A DNA stretch of 64,000 bases from Corallococcus sp. NCRR (lineage in GTDB: Bacteria; Myxococcota; Myxococcia; Myxococcales; Myxococcaceae): the NCBI RefSeq assembly GCF_026965535.1, contig NZ_CP114039.1:2294001-2358000 (forward strand). Direction: 5' to 3'. A model generated the notes under the pieces. The model was not told the origin of the DNA and ran no database searches. It saw only the letters and a program-made list of their open reading frames with translations. Below are positions 38,649-47,628 of this stretch, in pieces (the first letter of the stretch is position 1; each line of letters begins with the position of its first letter). The position numbers and the translations under genes are program-made.

Positions 38649-39275
38649 CTACCGCATCCCCAACACCAGCCACACCGCCAGCGCCCCATACAGCGGCACG
38701 TTGAGCAGCAGCGTCAGCCGGTTGATGCGCCGGAACCGCTCCTGCTCGGCATCCGCGAACCACACTCCGTCCTCACCCGTCGTGCGTCCCTCCACGGCCT
38801 GATGGAACAGCGCCGCGTACGCCACCTCCACCCCCAGGCTCACCAGCACCAGCCCCACCAGCGCCAGCGCCCACACATCGCGCCCATCGAGCACGCCGGC
38901 CCACTTCTCTCCGGTGTACACGAGCCCCGCCCCCACCAGCGCGATGCACCCCAGGTCATGGCCCACGCCATATGGCGGCCGCCAGTTGCGTGACACGTAG
39001 AGCATGTAGAGCTCCGCGGCCCCGCGCAGCCACATGGACACCGCGAACGCCCCCAGCACGATGCGCGCCTCCACCGGCACGGACGCATCCAGCGCCACCA
39101 GCGGGCACACCACGAACCAGAGGAACACCGCGTACAGCAGCCACGCCAGCTTCGGCCCGGAGATGCGTCCACCCCGGCCGCCCTGCGCGTTCTGCCGGCG
39201 CCGGAACCCCACCGCCGCGCACGCGCACGCCAGCAACGCCACCCCCAGGAACACCCGCGTCGTCAAAGTGAGCAT
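38649..39275 (-). CDS. Multi-pass membrane protein next to the desaturase
   Basis: 208 residues with an N-terminal hydrophobic segment and four or five further membrane helices (LAWLLYAVFLWFVVCPLVAL, IALVGAGLVYTG, VWALALVGLVLVSLGVEVAY, LTLLLNVPLYGALAVWLVLG). No motif recognised. Its ATG shares one base with the desaturase stop (TGATG), so it is co-translated with that enzyme and may anchor or support it. It ends directly against the immunity gene on the other strand. Confidence 0.65.
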   Translation of the reverse strand: MLTLTTRVFLGVALLACACAAVGFRRRQNAQGGRGGRISGPKLAWLLYAVFLWFVVCPLVALDASVPVEARIVLGAFAVSMWLRGAAELYMLYVSRNWRPPYGVGHDLGCIALVGAGLVYTGEKWAGVLDGRDVWALALVGLVLVSLGVEVAYAALFHQAVEGRTTGEDGVWFADAEQERFRRINRLTLLLNVPLYGALAVWLVLGMR

Positions 39276-40192
39276 CAGGAAGAACGCGGGTAGTGGTGGG
39301 GAAACCGTTCGACGTACCACGCGCGAAGCCGGGGCAGGTGCGTGAGGGACACCTGCGGGTGCAGGTGATGCACCACGTGCATCCCGATGTGCCGGGGCGC
39401 CAATCCCAACCATCCCCACCACCCGAGCCCATGGTCGCGGGTGCACGCGAACACATCCCCCAGCGTCCGCCCCTGCACGGGCGAGGCGGTGTGCTCCGCG
39501 AGCAACCGGTACGCGTTGAACCCAGACGCCACCAGCAACGGCACCCCATACCCCCACAGCACCGCGGAAGGCCACCGCACCGCCAGCGCCAGCACGCCCA
39601 GATGGAACAGCACCTGCCCCACCTCCGCCCGAGCACACGCCGCCACCTCCGCGTCGCGTGAAAGCACCCGCCCGGAGCGGTCCTGAAGGAACACGCGCCC
39701 ATACGCCGTGCGCAGCGAAGGCAGCATCCAAGCGCAGAGCCCCACCGGTCCCCGCAGCACCCAGCCGGGAATCACGCTCAGGAGCAGGAACCACCGCCAC
39801 GCCGTGCGCAGCCTTCCTCCATCCGGAGGCTTGCGGTACGGATCCGACGGCAGGCCCGCATCACGATGATGTCGAAGGTGGTGGTAGCGCATCGCCGCCA
39901 GCGTGGACGCGATGGGATGACCCGCGACGGCCTCCAACAGACACAGTCTCCATTCGCGTCTTCGCGAAGGCAGGTGGACCGCGTCATGAAGCAGGACGCC
40001 CAGGGCATGCAGCCGTCCCGCGACGACGAGCACCGCCAACGGCATCAGCACCGGAGGAGCCCAAGCCATGACCGCCCACCCCAGGGCCATCCCCGCCCAC
40101 TCCACGGCCGCCAGGCGCAGCAGTCCGGAGGGCGTTGCGGGAACGAGCAGCTCGCGAGGCACCGCCGCGCGGCGAGGCAGGGAAGAGGACAT
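39275..40192 (-). CDS. Membrane fatty acid desaturase/hydroxylase family protein
   Basis: 305 residues. Three His boxes typical of di-iron membrane desaturases and carotene ketolases/hydroxylases: HDAVH (HxxxH), YHHLRHH (HxxHH) and MHVVHHLHP (HxxHH-type, near the C-terminus), plus AEH. Hydrophobic segments precede each box. It oxidises a lipid or isoprenoid chain in the inner membrane; the substrate is not evident. ATG 40192 is preferred over the upstream GTG/ATG choices that extend toward the divergent operon at 40298. It leads the two-gene minus-strand unit of the cluster. Confidence 0.8.
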   Translation of the reverse strand: MSSSLPRRAAVPRELLVPATPSGLLRLAAVEWAGMALGWAVMAWAPPVLMPLAVLVVAGRLHALGVLLHDAVHLPSRRREWRLCLLEAVAGHPIASTLAAMRYHHLRHHRDAGLPSDPYRKPPDGGRLRTAWRWFLLLSVIPGWVLRGPVGLCAWMLPSLRTAYGRVFLQDRSGRVLSRDAEVAACARAEVGQVLFHLGVLALAVRWPSAVLWGYGVPLLVASGFNAYRLLAEHTASPVQGRTLGDVFACTRDHGLGWWGWLGLAPRHIGMHVVHHLHPQVSLTHLPRLRAWYVERFPHHYPRSS

Positions 40193-40297
40193 CGGGTGCC
40201 AGGACTCCACGCATGGGGCCCGGACGCAAGCCCCGTGCGGATTGGACACCCGGAGACGGGCGCGGCACGCTCCGCGCGTGCACCGGGACGGTCAATC

Positions 40298-43135
40298 ATG
40301 AGTGTGGATGTGCCGACGCAGCCAGCCCTCGCGGGCACGCGCGTGGAGTGGGGCGGCTGGGTCTTCCCCCGCTGGAACGACCCGAGGTTGCCCTTCGCGG
40401 CGCTGCTCACGCTCTACGGCGTGCTGGGCTTCACCTTCTTCGGCTTCAACCGCAGCCCCGGGCAGATGGCCTTCCTGGTCGTCTCCGGCACGCTGCTGGA
40501 CGCGGTCCTGGGCTGGGTGCTCAAGCGGCGCAAGGAGCTGCCGCTCTCGGCGTACATCTCCTGCTGCTCGCTGGCGCTGCTGCTGAACTACTCGCACGCG
40601 AGCACGCTGCTCTGGCTGCCGGTGTGGCTGGCCATCGGTTCGAAGTACGTGCTGACCTTCCAGGGGCGCCACGTCTTCAACCCGTCGATGTTCGCGGTGG
40701 CCGTGTCGCTGCTCACCACGCGCGAGCTCATCACCGCCGCGCCCGCCTACCAGTGGGCCAACGGGGAGGTCGCGCTGTCGGCCTTCATCGTGATGGCGGC
40801 GATGGTGCTGTTCTTCTTCCGCGTGGGGCGCGGCTGGCTGGTGGTGAGCTTCCTGACCTTCTACGCGCTCCAGACGGCGCTGCGAGCGTTCATCCTCCGC
40901 CACCACCTGCCGCCGGAGGTGCTGTTCCTGGGCACGCTGGGCGCGCCGTCGTTCTTCATCTTCGTCTTCTACATGCTCACCGACCCGGCGACGTCGCCCG
41001 CGACGCCGAAGGCCCAGGTTCTGGTCGCGCTGGCCATCACCTGCGTGGACCTGGTGCTGCACCTCAAGGAGAGCGTCTACACGTTCTTCTACGCGGCGCT
41101 CACCGTGGCCACCTGCCGCTTCGTGTTCATGCACGCGCGCGAGCTGTGGCGCACGAAGGGCGCGTCGCTGCGCCGGCTCCTGGCTCCGGACATGCTCAAG
41201 CGCGTGGGGGTGGTGGGGGGACTCGGGGCGGTGCTGGCCACGGGCTACTCGGTGTCCGCGGCGCAGGGGGAGCGTCAGGCGCCGCTCGCGTTCCACCTGG
41301 ATGCGCAGGACCTCAAGCAGGCGGGTCTGGACTCCCAGATGGGGCACACGCTGGAGGAGCTGGATCCGCGCGTGGCCCACGTCGCGAAGTGGCTGGTCGC
41401 CGTAGGCGACGCGGTGGCCACCGGCGACTTCGACGGGGACGGCAGGCTGGACCTGTTCCTCACGCACCCGCTGGGCACGCCGGAGCACCACGCGGGCCTG
41501 TACCGCAACCTGGGCGGGCTGCGCTTCGAACGCGTCCCCGTGCCCGCGCTGGAGCGCTTCGCCACCCGCTACAAGGAGGAGGGCCTGGCGGGAGGCGGGA
41601 CGTTCGTGGACTGGGATGGGGATGGGGACCTGGACCTCGCGGTGGCGGTGGCCTTCGGGCCGGTGCGCCTCTTGCGCAACACGCTGCGCGAGACGGGCAC
41701 GGCGGGCTTCGAGGACGTGACGGAAGCCGCGGGCGTGACGGACCACGCGGTGAGCCTGGGGCTCACGTTCCTGGACTACGACCGGGACGGGCACCTGGAC
41801 CTGCTGGTGCTCAACGTGATGACGACGCACCTGCCGGACTACCCAGAGCCCGCGCCGCCGCTCAACCTCTTCAATCTGCCGGAGCCGGAGTCCGCGGGCG
41901 ACCGCCGCATGCTGCGCTTCATGCATGACGGCTGGCACAACGCGAGCAACGGCGGGAAGAACGCGCTCTACCGGGGCCGGGGCGACGGCACGTTCGAGAA
42001 GCAGGACGTGGACGCGCTGGGGCTGAAGGAGACGCACTGGTCGCTCGCGGTGAGCACGGTGGACCTGAACCAGGACGGGTGGACGGACCTCTACGTGGCC
42101 AACGACTTCGGGCCGGACGACATCTACCTGAACGAGGGCGGCCGACACTTCCGGCACATCGTGGGCACCCGCTTCGGGGAGATTGGCCGGGACACGTACA
42201 AGGGCATGAACGCGAGCGTGGCGGACTTCGACCGCAATGGCTGGTTGGACGTGTACGTGTCCAACGTGCACCACTCGCTCCAGGCGGAGGGAAGCCTCTT
42301 GTGGATGGTGGGGCCGGGCGAGGACGCCTTCGTGCCCCGCTTCCAGGACGAGGCCACCTTCCGGGGCGCGTTGAACGAGCGCCGCTTCGGCTGGGGCGCG
42401 GCGGCCGGGGACCTGGACGACGACGGATGGCCGGACCTGGTGCAGGCCAACGGCATGGTGGACGCGCGCCTGGACGCGGAGAAGTGGCGCATCCCGGCGG
42501 GACAGCGCAACGACTACTGGTACGTGAACCACAAGTTGATGCAGTCCGGCCCGGAGGTGCACACGTACGCGGACAAGTGGGGCGACATCCGGGGCCGCGT
42601 GCTCTACCCGAACGAGGCGCGCCGCGTGTACCTCAACCTGGGCGACGCGAGGCCGGGGCACTTCGTGGACGTGGCGAAGGAGGTGGGCATCGAGGCGCCG
42701 GACAACTCGCGAGGCGTGTTGATGGCGGACCTGGACGACGACGGCGACCTGGACGTGCTCATCACCAACCAGCACGCGCCGGTGTCGCTGTACCGGAACA
42801 CGCTGCGCGCTGGCGCCACGGACGCGCACTTCGTGGGCCTGTCACTGGTAGGGGACGGGCAGCGCACGCACCGGAGCGCGGTGGGCACGCGCGTGGTGGT
42901 GTCCTACGAGGAGAACGGCAAGCGCGTGGAGCAGGTGCGCGAGGTGGGGCTGATGGGTGGGTTCTCCGCGTCGGCGGATCCTCGGCTGCACTTCGGCCTG
43001 GGCCGTCACGCGGGGCCGGTGAAGGCGGTCATCCACTGGTATGGCGCGCAGCCGCAGGAGGTGACGTTGGAGGCGGACCGCTACCAGGAGGTGCGCCAGC
43101 CTCCCGCGCCCACGGCGCAGCGGGGAGGGCCCTGA
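40298..43135 (+). CDS. RnfD-like membrane domain fused to FG-GAP/VCBS repeats and ASPIC/UnbV domain
   Basis: 945 residues. Residues 1 to about 320 are a membrane domain like NqrB/RnfD (GRHVFNPSMFAVAVSLL, FYMLTDPATSP) with eight or more helices, but the Ser/Thr-Gly-Ala-Thr flavin-attachment motif of true RnfD is not visible. Then seven FG-GAP/Ca-binding loops, for example GDFDGDGRLDLFL, VDWDGDGDLDLAV, LDYDRDGHLDLLV, VDLNQDGWTDLYVAND. The end (YRNTLRAGA... RSAVGTRVVVS, LHFGLGRHAGPVKAVIHW) is ASPIC/UnbV. The propeller should face the periplasm. ATG 40298 starts a tightly packed four-gene operon. Confidence 0.82.
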   Translation: MSVDVPTQPALAGTRVEWGGWVFPRWNDPRLPFAALLTLYGVLGFTFFGFNRSPGQMAFLVVSGTLLDAVLGWVLKRRKELPLSAYISCCSLALLLNYSHASTLLWLPVWLAIGSKYVLTFQGRHVFNPSMFAVAVSLLTTRELITAAPAYQWANGEVALSAFIVMAAMVLFFFRVGRGWLVVSFLTFYALQTALRAFILRHHLPPEVLFLGTLGAPSFFIFVFYMLTDPATSPATPKAQVLVALAITCVDLVLHLKESVYTFFYAALTVATCRFVFMHARELWRTKGASLRRLLAPDMLKRVGVVGGLGAVLATGYSVSAAQGERQAPLAFHLDAQDLKQAGLDSQMGHTLEELDPRVAHVAKWLVAVGDAVATGDFDGDGRLDLFLTHPLGTPEHHAGLYRNLGGLRFERVPVPALERFATRYKEEGLAGGGTFVDWDGDGDLDLAVAVAFGPVRLLRNTLRETGTAGFEDVTEAAGVTDHAVSLGLTFLDYDRDGHLDLLVLNVMTTHLPDYPEPAPPLNLFNLPEPESAGDRRMLRFMHDGWHNASNGGKNALYRGRGDGTFEKQDVDALGLKETHWSLAVSTVDLNQDGWTDLYVANDFGPDDIYLNEGGRHFRHIVGTRFGEIGRDTYKGMNASVADFDRNGWLDVYVSNVHHSLQAEGSLLWMVGPGEDAFVPRFQDEATFRGALNERRFGWGAAAGDLDDDGWPDLVQANGMVDARLDAEKWRIPAGQRNDYWYVNHKLMQSGPEVHTYADKWGDIRGRVLYPNEARRVYLNLGDARPGHFVDVAKEVGIEAPDNSRGVLMADLDDDGDLDVLITNQHAPVSLYRNTLRAGATDAHFVGLSLVGDGQRTHRSAVGTRVVVSYEENGKRVEQVREVGLMGGFSASADPRLHFGLGRHAGPVKAVIHWYGAQPQEVTLEADRYQEVRQPPAPTAQRGGP

Positions 43136-43139
43136 CGCG

Positions 43140-43901
43140 ATGCTCTCCGCGATGAAGGGCACCACGGTGCGGCGGGAGGACCTGGACGCCGGCACCCGGG
43201 CGCGGATGCTCGCGCTGATGCAGTGCTGCTACGTGGGCGTGAGCGCCGAGCGCTTCCACGCGGACCTGGACGCGAAGCAGTGGGTGTTCCTGCTGCACGC
43301 CCGGCGCACGCGGGAGTTGGTGGGGTTCAGCACGGTGCGGGTGGCGGAGGAGGACGGGGTGGAGGTGCTGTACTCGGGCGACACGGTCATCCACCCGGAC
43401 TGGTGGGGCCACAAGACGTTGCAGGTGGTGTTCGGAAGGTTGTTGCTCGCGCGCAAGCTGCGCCGGCCGTGGAGGCCGCTGTATTGGCTGCTCCTGTCGG
43501 GCGGATACAAGACGTACCTGCTGGCGGTGAACTACTTCCCGCGCACGCATCCGCGCCGGGACTGGGTGCCGCCGGAAGGGCGCTCGGAGTTCCTGCACGG
43601 GCTGGCGACGCGGTGGTTCGGCGCGCAGTACGACTCGTCGAAGGGAACGCTGCGCTTCGACGGTGAGCACTACCGGGTGCGGGACGGCGTCTCGCCCATC
43701 GACCGGGACGCGGCGGCCCATCCCCACATCGCCTGGTTCGCGGAGCGCAACCCCGGCCACGCCGAGGGCGAGGAGTTGGTGTGCCTGGTGGAGATCCGCG
43801 GCTGGGACCTGGCGAGGGCGCTGGCACGAAGCGTCTGGGGCCAGCTGCGCCGCTGGGCCCGGCGGGAGCGGGATGCCTCGCGGGTCCGCATGGGGACGTG
43901 A
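43140..43901 (+). CDS. GNAT-like acyltransferase family protein
   Basis: 253 residues, cytoplasmic. The first 150 residues resemble an N-acyltransferase of the GNAT fold: MLALMQCCYVGVSAERF, VGFSTVRVAE and LYSGDTVIHPDWWGHKTLQ, the last like the acetyl/acyl-CoA pyrophosphate loop, though degenerate. A basic amphipathic part (LLLARKLRRPWRPLYWLL) may touch the membrane. GGGGAGGG nine bases upstream supports ATG 43140, four bases after the preceding stop. Within the cluster it could transfer an acyl chain made or modified by its neighbours. Substrate unknown. Confidence 0.6.
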   Translation: MLSAMKGTTVRREDLDAGTRARMLALMQCCYVGVSAERFHADLDAKQWVFLLHARRTRELVGFSTVRVAEEDGVEVLYSGDTVIHPDWWGHKTLQVVFGRLLLARKLRRPWRPLYWLLLSGGYKTYLLAVNYFPRTHPRRDWVPPEGRSEFLHGLATRWFGAQYDSSKGTLRFDGEHYRVRDGVSPIDRDAAAHPHIAWFAERNPGHAEGEELVCLVEIRGWDLARALARSVWGQLRRWARRERDASRVRMGT

Positions 43902-43902
43902 C

Positions 43903-45552
43903 GTGCTGACTTCCCGCGCGATGCTGTCCGCCACGATGGCGGCGCTGACGCCGTCCGCGCTGCGCTTCCGTCACGCGCTGCGCCAGCCCGAAGCCGCCCA
44001 GGCGGAATGCCTCATGCGCATCCTCCGAGCCGTGGAGGGAGCGGCACAGGCCGCGCGGATGCCGCACTTCGGTCGTATCCGCACGGCGCGAGAGTTCCAG
44101 GACGCGGTGCCCATCACCACACCGGACACGGTGGCGGAAGACGTCGAGCGCATCGCGCGAGGAGAAGCGCGGGTCCTCACGCGCGAGCCGGTGCTGCGCT
44201 TCGAGCTGTCCGGTGGCTCCTCAGGCGCGTCCAAGCGGGTGCCAGTGACACGGGGGCTGCTGCGCGAGTTCCAGCGTGCGCTCGCGCCCATGCTGCACGA
44301 GGTCTTCCTGCGCCGCCCCGCCGTGCGCGAGGGCCCCAGCTACTGGTCCATCTCTCCCTTGGGCCGGAGACAGCACCGGACAGAGGGCGGCATCCCGGTG
44401 GGCTCGGCCGAGGACAGCGCGTGGTTCCCGCGCCCGTTGCAGCCGCTGCTCTCGCGCGTCTTCGCCGTGCCGGGCGCGGTGGGCCAGGCTCCGCATGTCG
44501 AGCCGTGCCGTTACGTGACGCTGTGGTACCTCGTGCGGTGTTCGAACCTGTCGCTGATCAGCGTCTGGAACCCCAGCTTCCTCACGCTGCTCATGGACGC
44601 ACTGGAGCGGCACGGCGAGCGGCTCGCGGAGGACCTGGAGCGCGGCACGCTGCGGCCTCCCGAACACGACGCGGACGGCGCGCCCGTGGGCCAGGACCCA
44701 GCCTGGACGGCGCTCGTGCAGGGGCTCCAGGGCGTGCGCGACATCCCGAGCGCCCAGCGACTGCGTGACGGACTGTCCTCCACACGCACACTCTGGCCAG
44801 GGCTCGCGCTCCTGAGCATGTGGACGGACGCCCAGGCCGCGCACGCCGTGGCGGGCGCATGCCGCCGCTTCCCAGGCGTCGAGGTCCAGGGCAAGGGCCT
44901 GCTCGCCACGGAGGGTGTCCTCACGGTGCCCCTCTTCGAAGCGCCCGCACCGGTGCTCGCGGTCCGGAGCCACTTCATCGAGTTCATGGACCCGGAGCGG
45001 CCCGAAGCACGCCCACTCCTGGCGCACGAGCTGACGGCGGGCCGCACCTATGCGGTACTCCTCTCCACGTCCGGCGGACTGCTGCGCTACCGGCTGGGGG
45101 ACCTCGTCCGCGTGGAGGGCTTCGTACACGCGACACCCTGCCTGCGGTTCCTCGGCCGGGCGGATGCTGTCTCGGACTTCGTGGGTGAGAAGCTCTCCGC
45201 CGCGCGAGTGGGCGCGGTGCTGGACGCCGTGCTGGGCAACACGCGTCCCGCCTTCGCCATGCTCGCGCCGGAGTGGGGGACACCGCCGGCCTACCGTCTG
45301 TTCCTTGAGACGGATCAACCCGCCGACGCACTGGCCGCGAACGTGGAGCGAGCCCTGTGCGAAGGCCATCACTACCGCTACGCACGGGAGCTGGGACAGC
45401 TCGGTCCGGTGCGCGCGGTGCGCGTGAACCAGGGGGCCCGGCGTTACGAGGCCCGATGCATCCAGCTCGGTCAGCGCGCGGGCGACATCAAGCCCGTGGA
45501 CCTACACCGTCAGGCCGGCTGGGCGGAGTGGTTCGGAAGAGGGACGTCATGA
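43903..45552 (+). CDS. GH3-family acyl-adenylate/amide synthetase
   Basis: 549 residues. GH3 signature motifs of the ANL superfamily: ELSGGSSGASKRVPVTRGLL (P-loop equivalent, Ser/Thr-rich), GLLATEGVLTVPL (compare YGxTEG), and LSTSGGLLRYRLGDLVRV (compare YRxGDxV). GH3 enzymes activate a carboxylate with ATP and join it to an amino acid or amine; the plant members modify auxin and jasmonate, while bacterial ones are poorly known. GTG 43903 follows the previous stop directly; ATG 43921 is an alternative. The stop overlaps the Rieske gene start (ATGA). Confidence 0.82.
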   Translation: MLTSRAMLSATMAALTPSALRFRHALRQPEAAQAECLMRILRAVEGAAQAARMPHFGRIRTAREFQDAVPITTPDTVAEDVERIARGEARVLTREPVLRFELSGGSSGASKRVPVTRGLLREFQRALAPMLHEVFLRRPAVREGPSYWSISPLGRRQHRTEGGIPVGSAEDSAWFPRPLQPLLSRVFAVPGAVGQAPHVEPCRYVTLWYLVRCSNLSLISVWNPSFLTLLMDALERHGERLAEDLERGTLRPPEHDADGAPVGQDPAWTALVQGLQGVRDIPSAQRLRDGLSSTRTLWPGLALLSMWTDAQAAHAVAGACRRFPGVEVQGKGLLATEGVLTVPLFEAPAPVLAVRSHFIEFMDPERPEARPLLAHELTAGRTYAVLLSTSGGLLRYRLGDLVRVEGFVHATPCLRFLGRADAVSDFVGEKLSAARVGAVLDAVLGNTRPAFAMLAPEWGTPPAYRLFLETDQPADALAANVERALCEGHHYRYARELGQLGPVRAVRVNQGARRYEARCIQLGQRAGDIKPVDLHRQAGWAEWFGRGTS

Positions 45553-46697
45553 CGATGCTCACGGTGGACCTGGACGCGGAGGCGGACCTCGCCTGCTGTG
45601 GCGCGCTGAAGGACTTCTGGTACGTGGCCTGCCTCTCCACGGAGCTGCCTGCGAACAGACCCGTCGCGCGCACCGTGTTCGGCACGGGGCTGGTCCTCTT
45701 CCGCGGACCCGACGGCGCACCCACCGCGCTGCGAGACCGCTGCCTCCACCGCAACGCGCGACTGTCCCAGGGCGACGTGTTCGACGGCCGGCTCGGCTGC
45801 CCGTACCACGGCTGGGTCTACGACGCGTCCGGCGCGGTGGTGGAGATCCCCGCGCTGGGCCCGCCTCAACGCGGCGAGAAGCTGGACGCGCATGCCTGCG
45901 CGCACGAAGGGCTCAAGCCCGCGCCCTGTGACGTGGGGCGGCTCGCGCGCTTCCCCACGCGGGAGCAGGACGGACTCGTCTACGTCTACCTGGGCAAGGA
46001 CGTGACCCAGGCCCGCGCGGAGCCCTTCCGGGTCCCCTACTGGAACGAGCGAGGCTGGACCGTCTACTTCATGGTCACGCGCTTCGCGAACGGCGTGACG
46101 AACCTGGTGGAGAACTTCATGGACGTGCCGCACACGTCCTTCGTGCACCGGGGTTGGTTCCGCAATCCCACGCGCAAGCGCGTCCCCTCCACCGTGAAGC
46201 GTCACGCGGGCCGCGTGCGGATGACCTACCACCAGGAGGAGGACGCGCTCACCGGCCTGGGGCGGCTGTTCAACCCGCGCGGCCTGCCACTCGTGCACAC
46301 GGATGAGTTCATCGTCCCCAACGTCACGCGCGTGGACTACCAGTGGGGTGACAGCGGCTTCGCCATCAACTCCCAGTGTACGCCCATCGGGCCCACGGAC
46401 ACGCTCGTGTACACGGCCATCAGCTACCGGTTGCCGGTGGACGTGCCGGGCGCGTGGGTGGGCCGGGCGCTGACGCCGCTGGTGCGCTGGTACACGCGGC
46501 AGGTCATCCAGCAGGACGTCCGCATCATGGAGACGCAGCGCCAGGGACTGAAGGGCGGCCCCGGCGGCGGCGTGTACTCCAGCACGGAGGCGGATCTGCA
46601 CCACGCGGACATCGAAGCGTATCGCCGCTGGCTCCGCGAAGGCGCGCACGGCCCCGGTCCCGAGGACGCGGAGCGCGACGTGGTCTTCTGGGTCTGA
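45549..46697 (+). CDS. Rieske non-heme iron oxygenase
   Basis: 382 residues. [2Fe-2S] Rieske ligands C65, H67, C84 and H87 (CLHRNARL and CPYHGW), and mononuclear iron site D192, H195, H200 in NFMDVPHTSFVH with bridging-type residues E188/N189 nearby. The complete ligand sets argue for an active oxygenase. The single-chain form resembles enzymes such as cholesterol desaturase/hydroxylase or aromatic ring O-demethylases; which applies is unclear. No ferredoxin or reductase gene is adjacent, so electrons must come from elsewhere, perhaps the RnfD-like protein (inference). Last gene of the operon; ATG overlaps the GH3 stop. Confidence 0.88.
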   Translation: MTMLTVDLDAEADLACCGALKDFWYVACLSTELPANRPVARTVFGTGLVLFRGPDGAPTALRDRCLHRNARLSQGDVFDGRLGCPYHGWVYDASGAVVEIPALGPPQRGEKLDAHACAHEGLKPAPCDVGRLARFPTREQDGLVYVYLGKDVTQARAEPFRVPYWNERGWTVYFMVTRFANGVTNLVENFMDVPHTSFVHRGWFRNPTRKRVPSTVKRHAGRVRMTYHQEEDALTGLGRLFNPRGLPLVHTDEFIVPNVTRVDYQWGDSGFAINSQCTPIGPTDTLVYTAISYRLPVDVPGAWVGRALTPLVRWYTRQVIQQDVRIMETQRQGLKGGPGGGVYSSTEADLHHADIEAYRRWLREGAHGPGPEDAERDVVFWV

Positions 46698-46748
46698 CCT
46701 GCTTCAGGTAAGGTCGGCGCGTCACTCGGTTCGTGGAGACCGGCTCTC

Positions 46749-47198
46749 TTGGTGATCCTGCGCAACGTTACGGATGAAGACCTCCCGATCTTCTTCGAGC
46801 ACCAACGCGACGAAGTCGCGCTGCGCATGGCTGCATTCCCGTCGCGGGAACGCGATGCCTTCCTGACCCACTGGCGCACGAAGGTGCTCCGCCCCGAGAA
46901 CGTGACCCGCGCCATCGTCGCTGACGGCCGGGTCGCTGGGTACGTCGGCAGTTGGGAACAGGACGGCAAGCGCCTCATCGCCTATTGGGTGGGGCGCGAG
47001 CACTGGGACAAGGGCATCGCGACGCGGGCGCTCTCGGAGTTCCTCGTGCTCGAGCCGAACCGTCCGCTCCACGCGTGGGTCGCGGTCCACAACGTCGGGT
47101 CGATCCGCGTCCTCGAGAAGTGTGGCTTCCGCACGGTGGCCCAGGAGAACCCTCAGGACCCGGACGGAGTCGCCGAGGTCCTCATGGAGCTTCCCTGA
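46749..47198 (+). CDS. GNAT family N-acetyltransferase
   Basis: 149 residues, a single GNAT domain. AcCoA-binding motif A: IAYWVGREHWDKGIATRALSEF; later AWVAVHNVGSIRVLEKCGF, the classic motif B. Resembles RimJ/RimL-like or resistance-type acetyltransferases. Start is TTG 46749 with GGAG ten bases upstream, or GTG 46752. Third codon positions are slightly less GC-biased than those of its neighbours. Converges with a membrane protein gene six bases on. Confidence 0.85.
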   Translation: MVILRNVTDEDLPIFFEHQRDEVALRMAAFPSRERDAFLTHWRTKVLRPENVTRAIVADGRVAGYVGSWEQDGKRLIAYWVGREHWDKGIATRALSEFLVLEPNRPLHAWVAVHNVGSIRVLEKCGFRTVAQENPQDPDGVAEVLMELP

Positions 47199-47204
47199 AA
47201 GGGG

Positions 47205-47585
47205 TCAGACCGCGCCGGAGGCCTGCTCCTCCTCGGAGCCCGAGGCGGGAAACATCGCCAGGTAGTAGCCGGTGAGGAAGGTCGCCCCCAGGAAGAACCC
47301 GTGGATCAGTTCCTGGGTGAGCGCGAAGGGCGGCGTGGACAGGTTCTCATGCAGCCACATCAGCGTCGCGACGGAATTGGACGCATGGCATGCCGCCGCC
47401 ACGCCCAGCGCGATGCAGATGTGAACCAACAGCACCCACGTGTTGGCGGCGGAGGTCACCCACCCGGCCAGGCTCCCCAGCCGCGCGAGGATGCGCGGGT
47501 ACACGAACTTCCGGAAGAGCGCGCCACAGGCCAGCCCCAGCAGCAGCGGGCCTGCGATCTCGATGATTGAGTGGACCTGTTCCAT
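47205..47585 (-). CDS. Small hypothetical membrane protein
   Basis: 126 residues with three probable helices (IAGPLLLGLACGALFRKF, VLLVHICIALGVAAACHA, LIHGFFLGATFLTGYYLAMF). ATG 47585 starts MEQVHSII; in-frame upstream codons lack family-like sequence. Lies 43 bases downstream of the hexapeptide-repeat gene on the same strand. Function unknown. Confidence 0.6.
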   Translation of the reverse strand: MEQVHSIIEIAGPLLLGLACGALFRKFVYPRILARLGSLAGWVTSAANTWVLLVHICIALGVAAACHASNSVATLMWLHENLSTPPFALTQELIHGFFLGATFLTGYYLAMFPASGSEEEQASGAV

Positions 47586-47628
47586 GGCCGCGACCCTGCC
47601 AGAGGGCACACGGCCTGTGCAAATCCTG

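Noticed and set aside
39866-40297. In-frame extension upstream of the RnfD-like gene
   Set aside because: Would overlap the divergent desaturase gene and its translation has no family similarity; ATG 40298 starts just before the first membrane segment.
40292-42829. 845-codon minus-strand open frame
   Set aside because: Shadow of the RnfD/FG-GAP gene; the repeated D-G-D-G-D codons create a repetitive antisense frame.
43903-46697. Plant-hormone (auxin) metabolism
   Set aside because: GH3 similarity alone does not indicate auxin; no other auxin genes are present.
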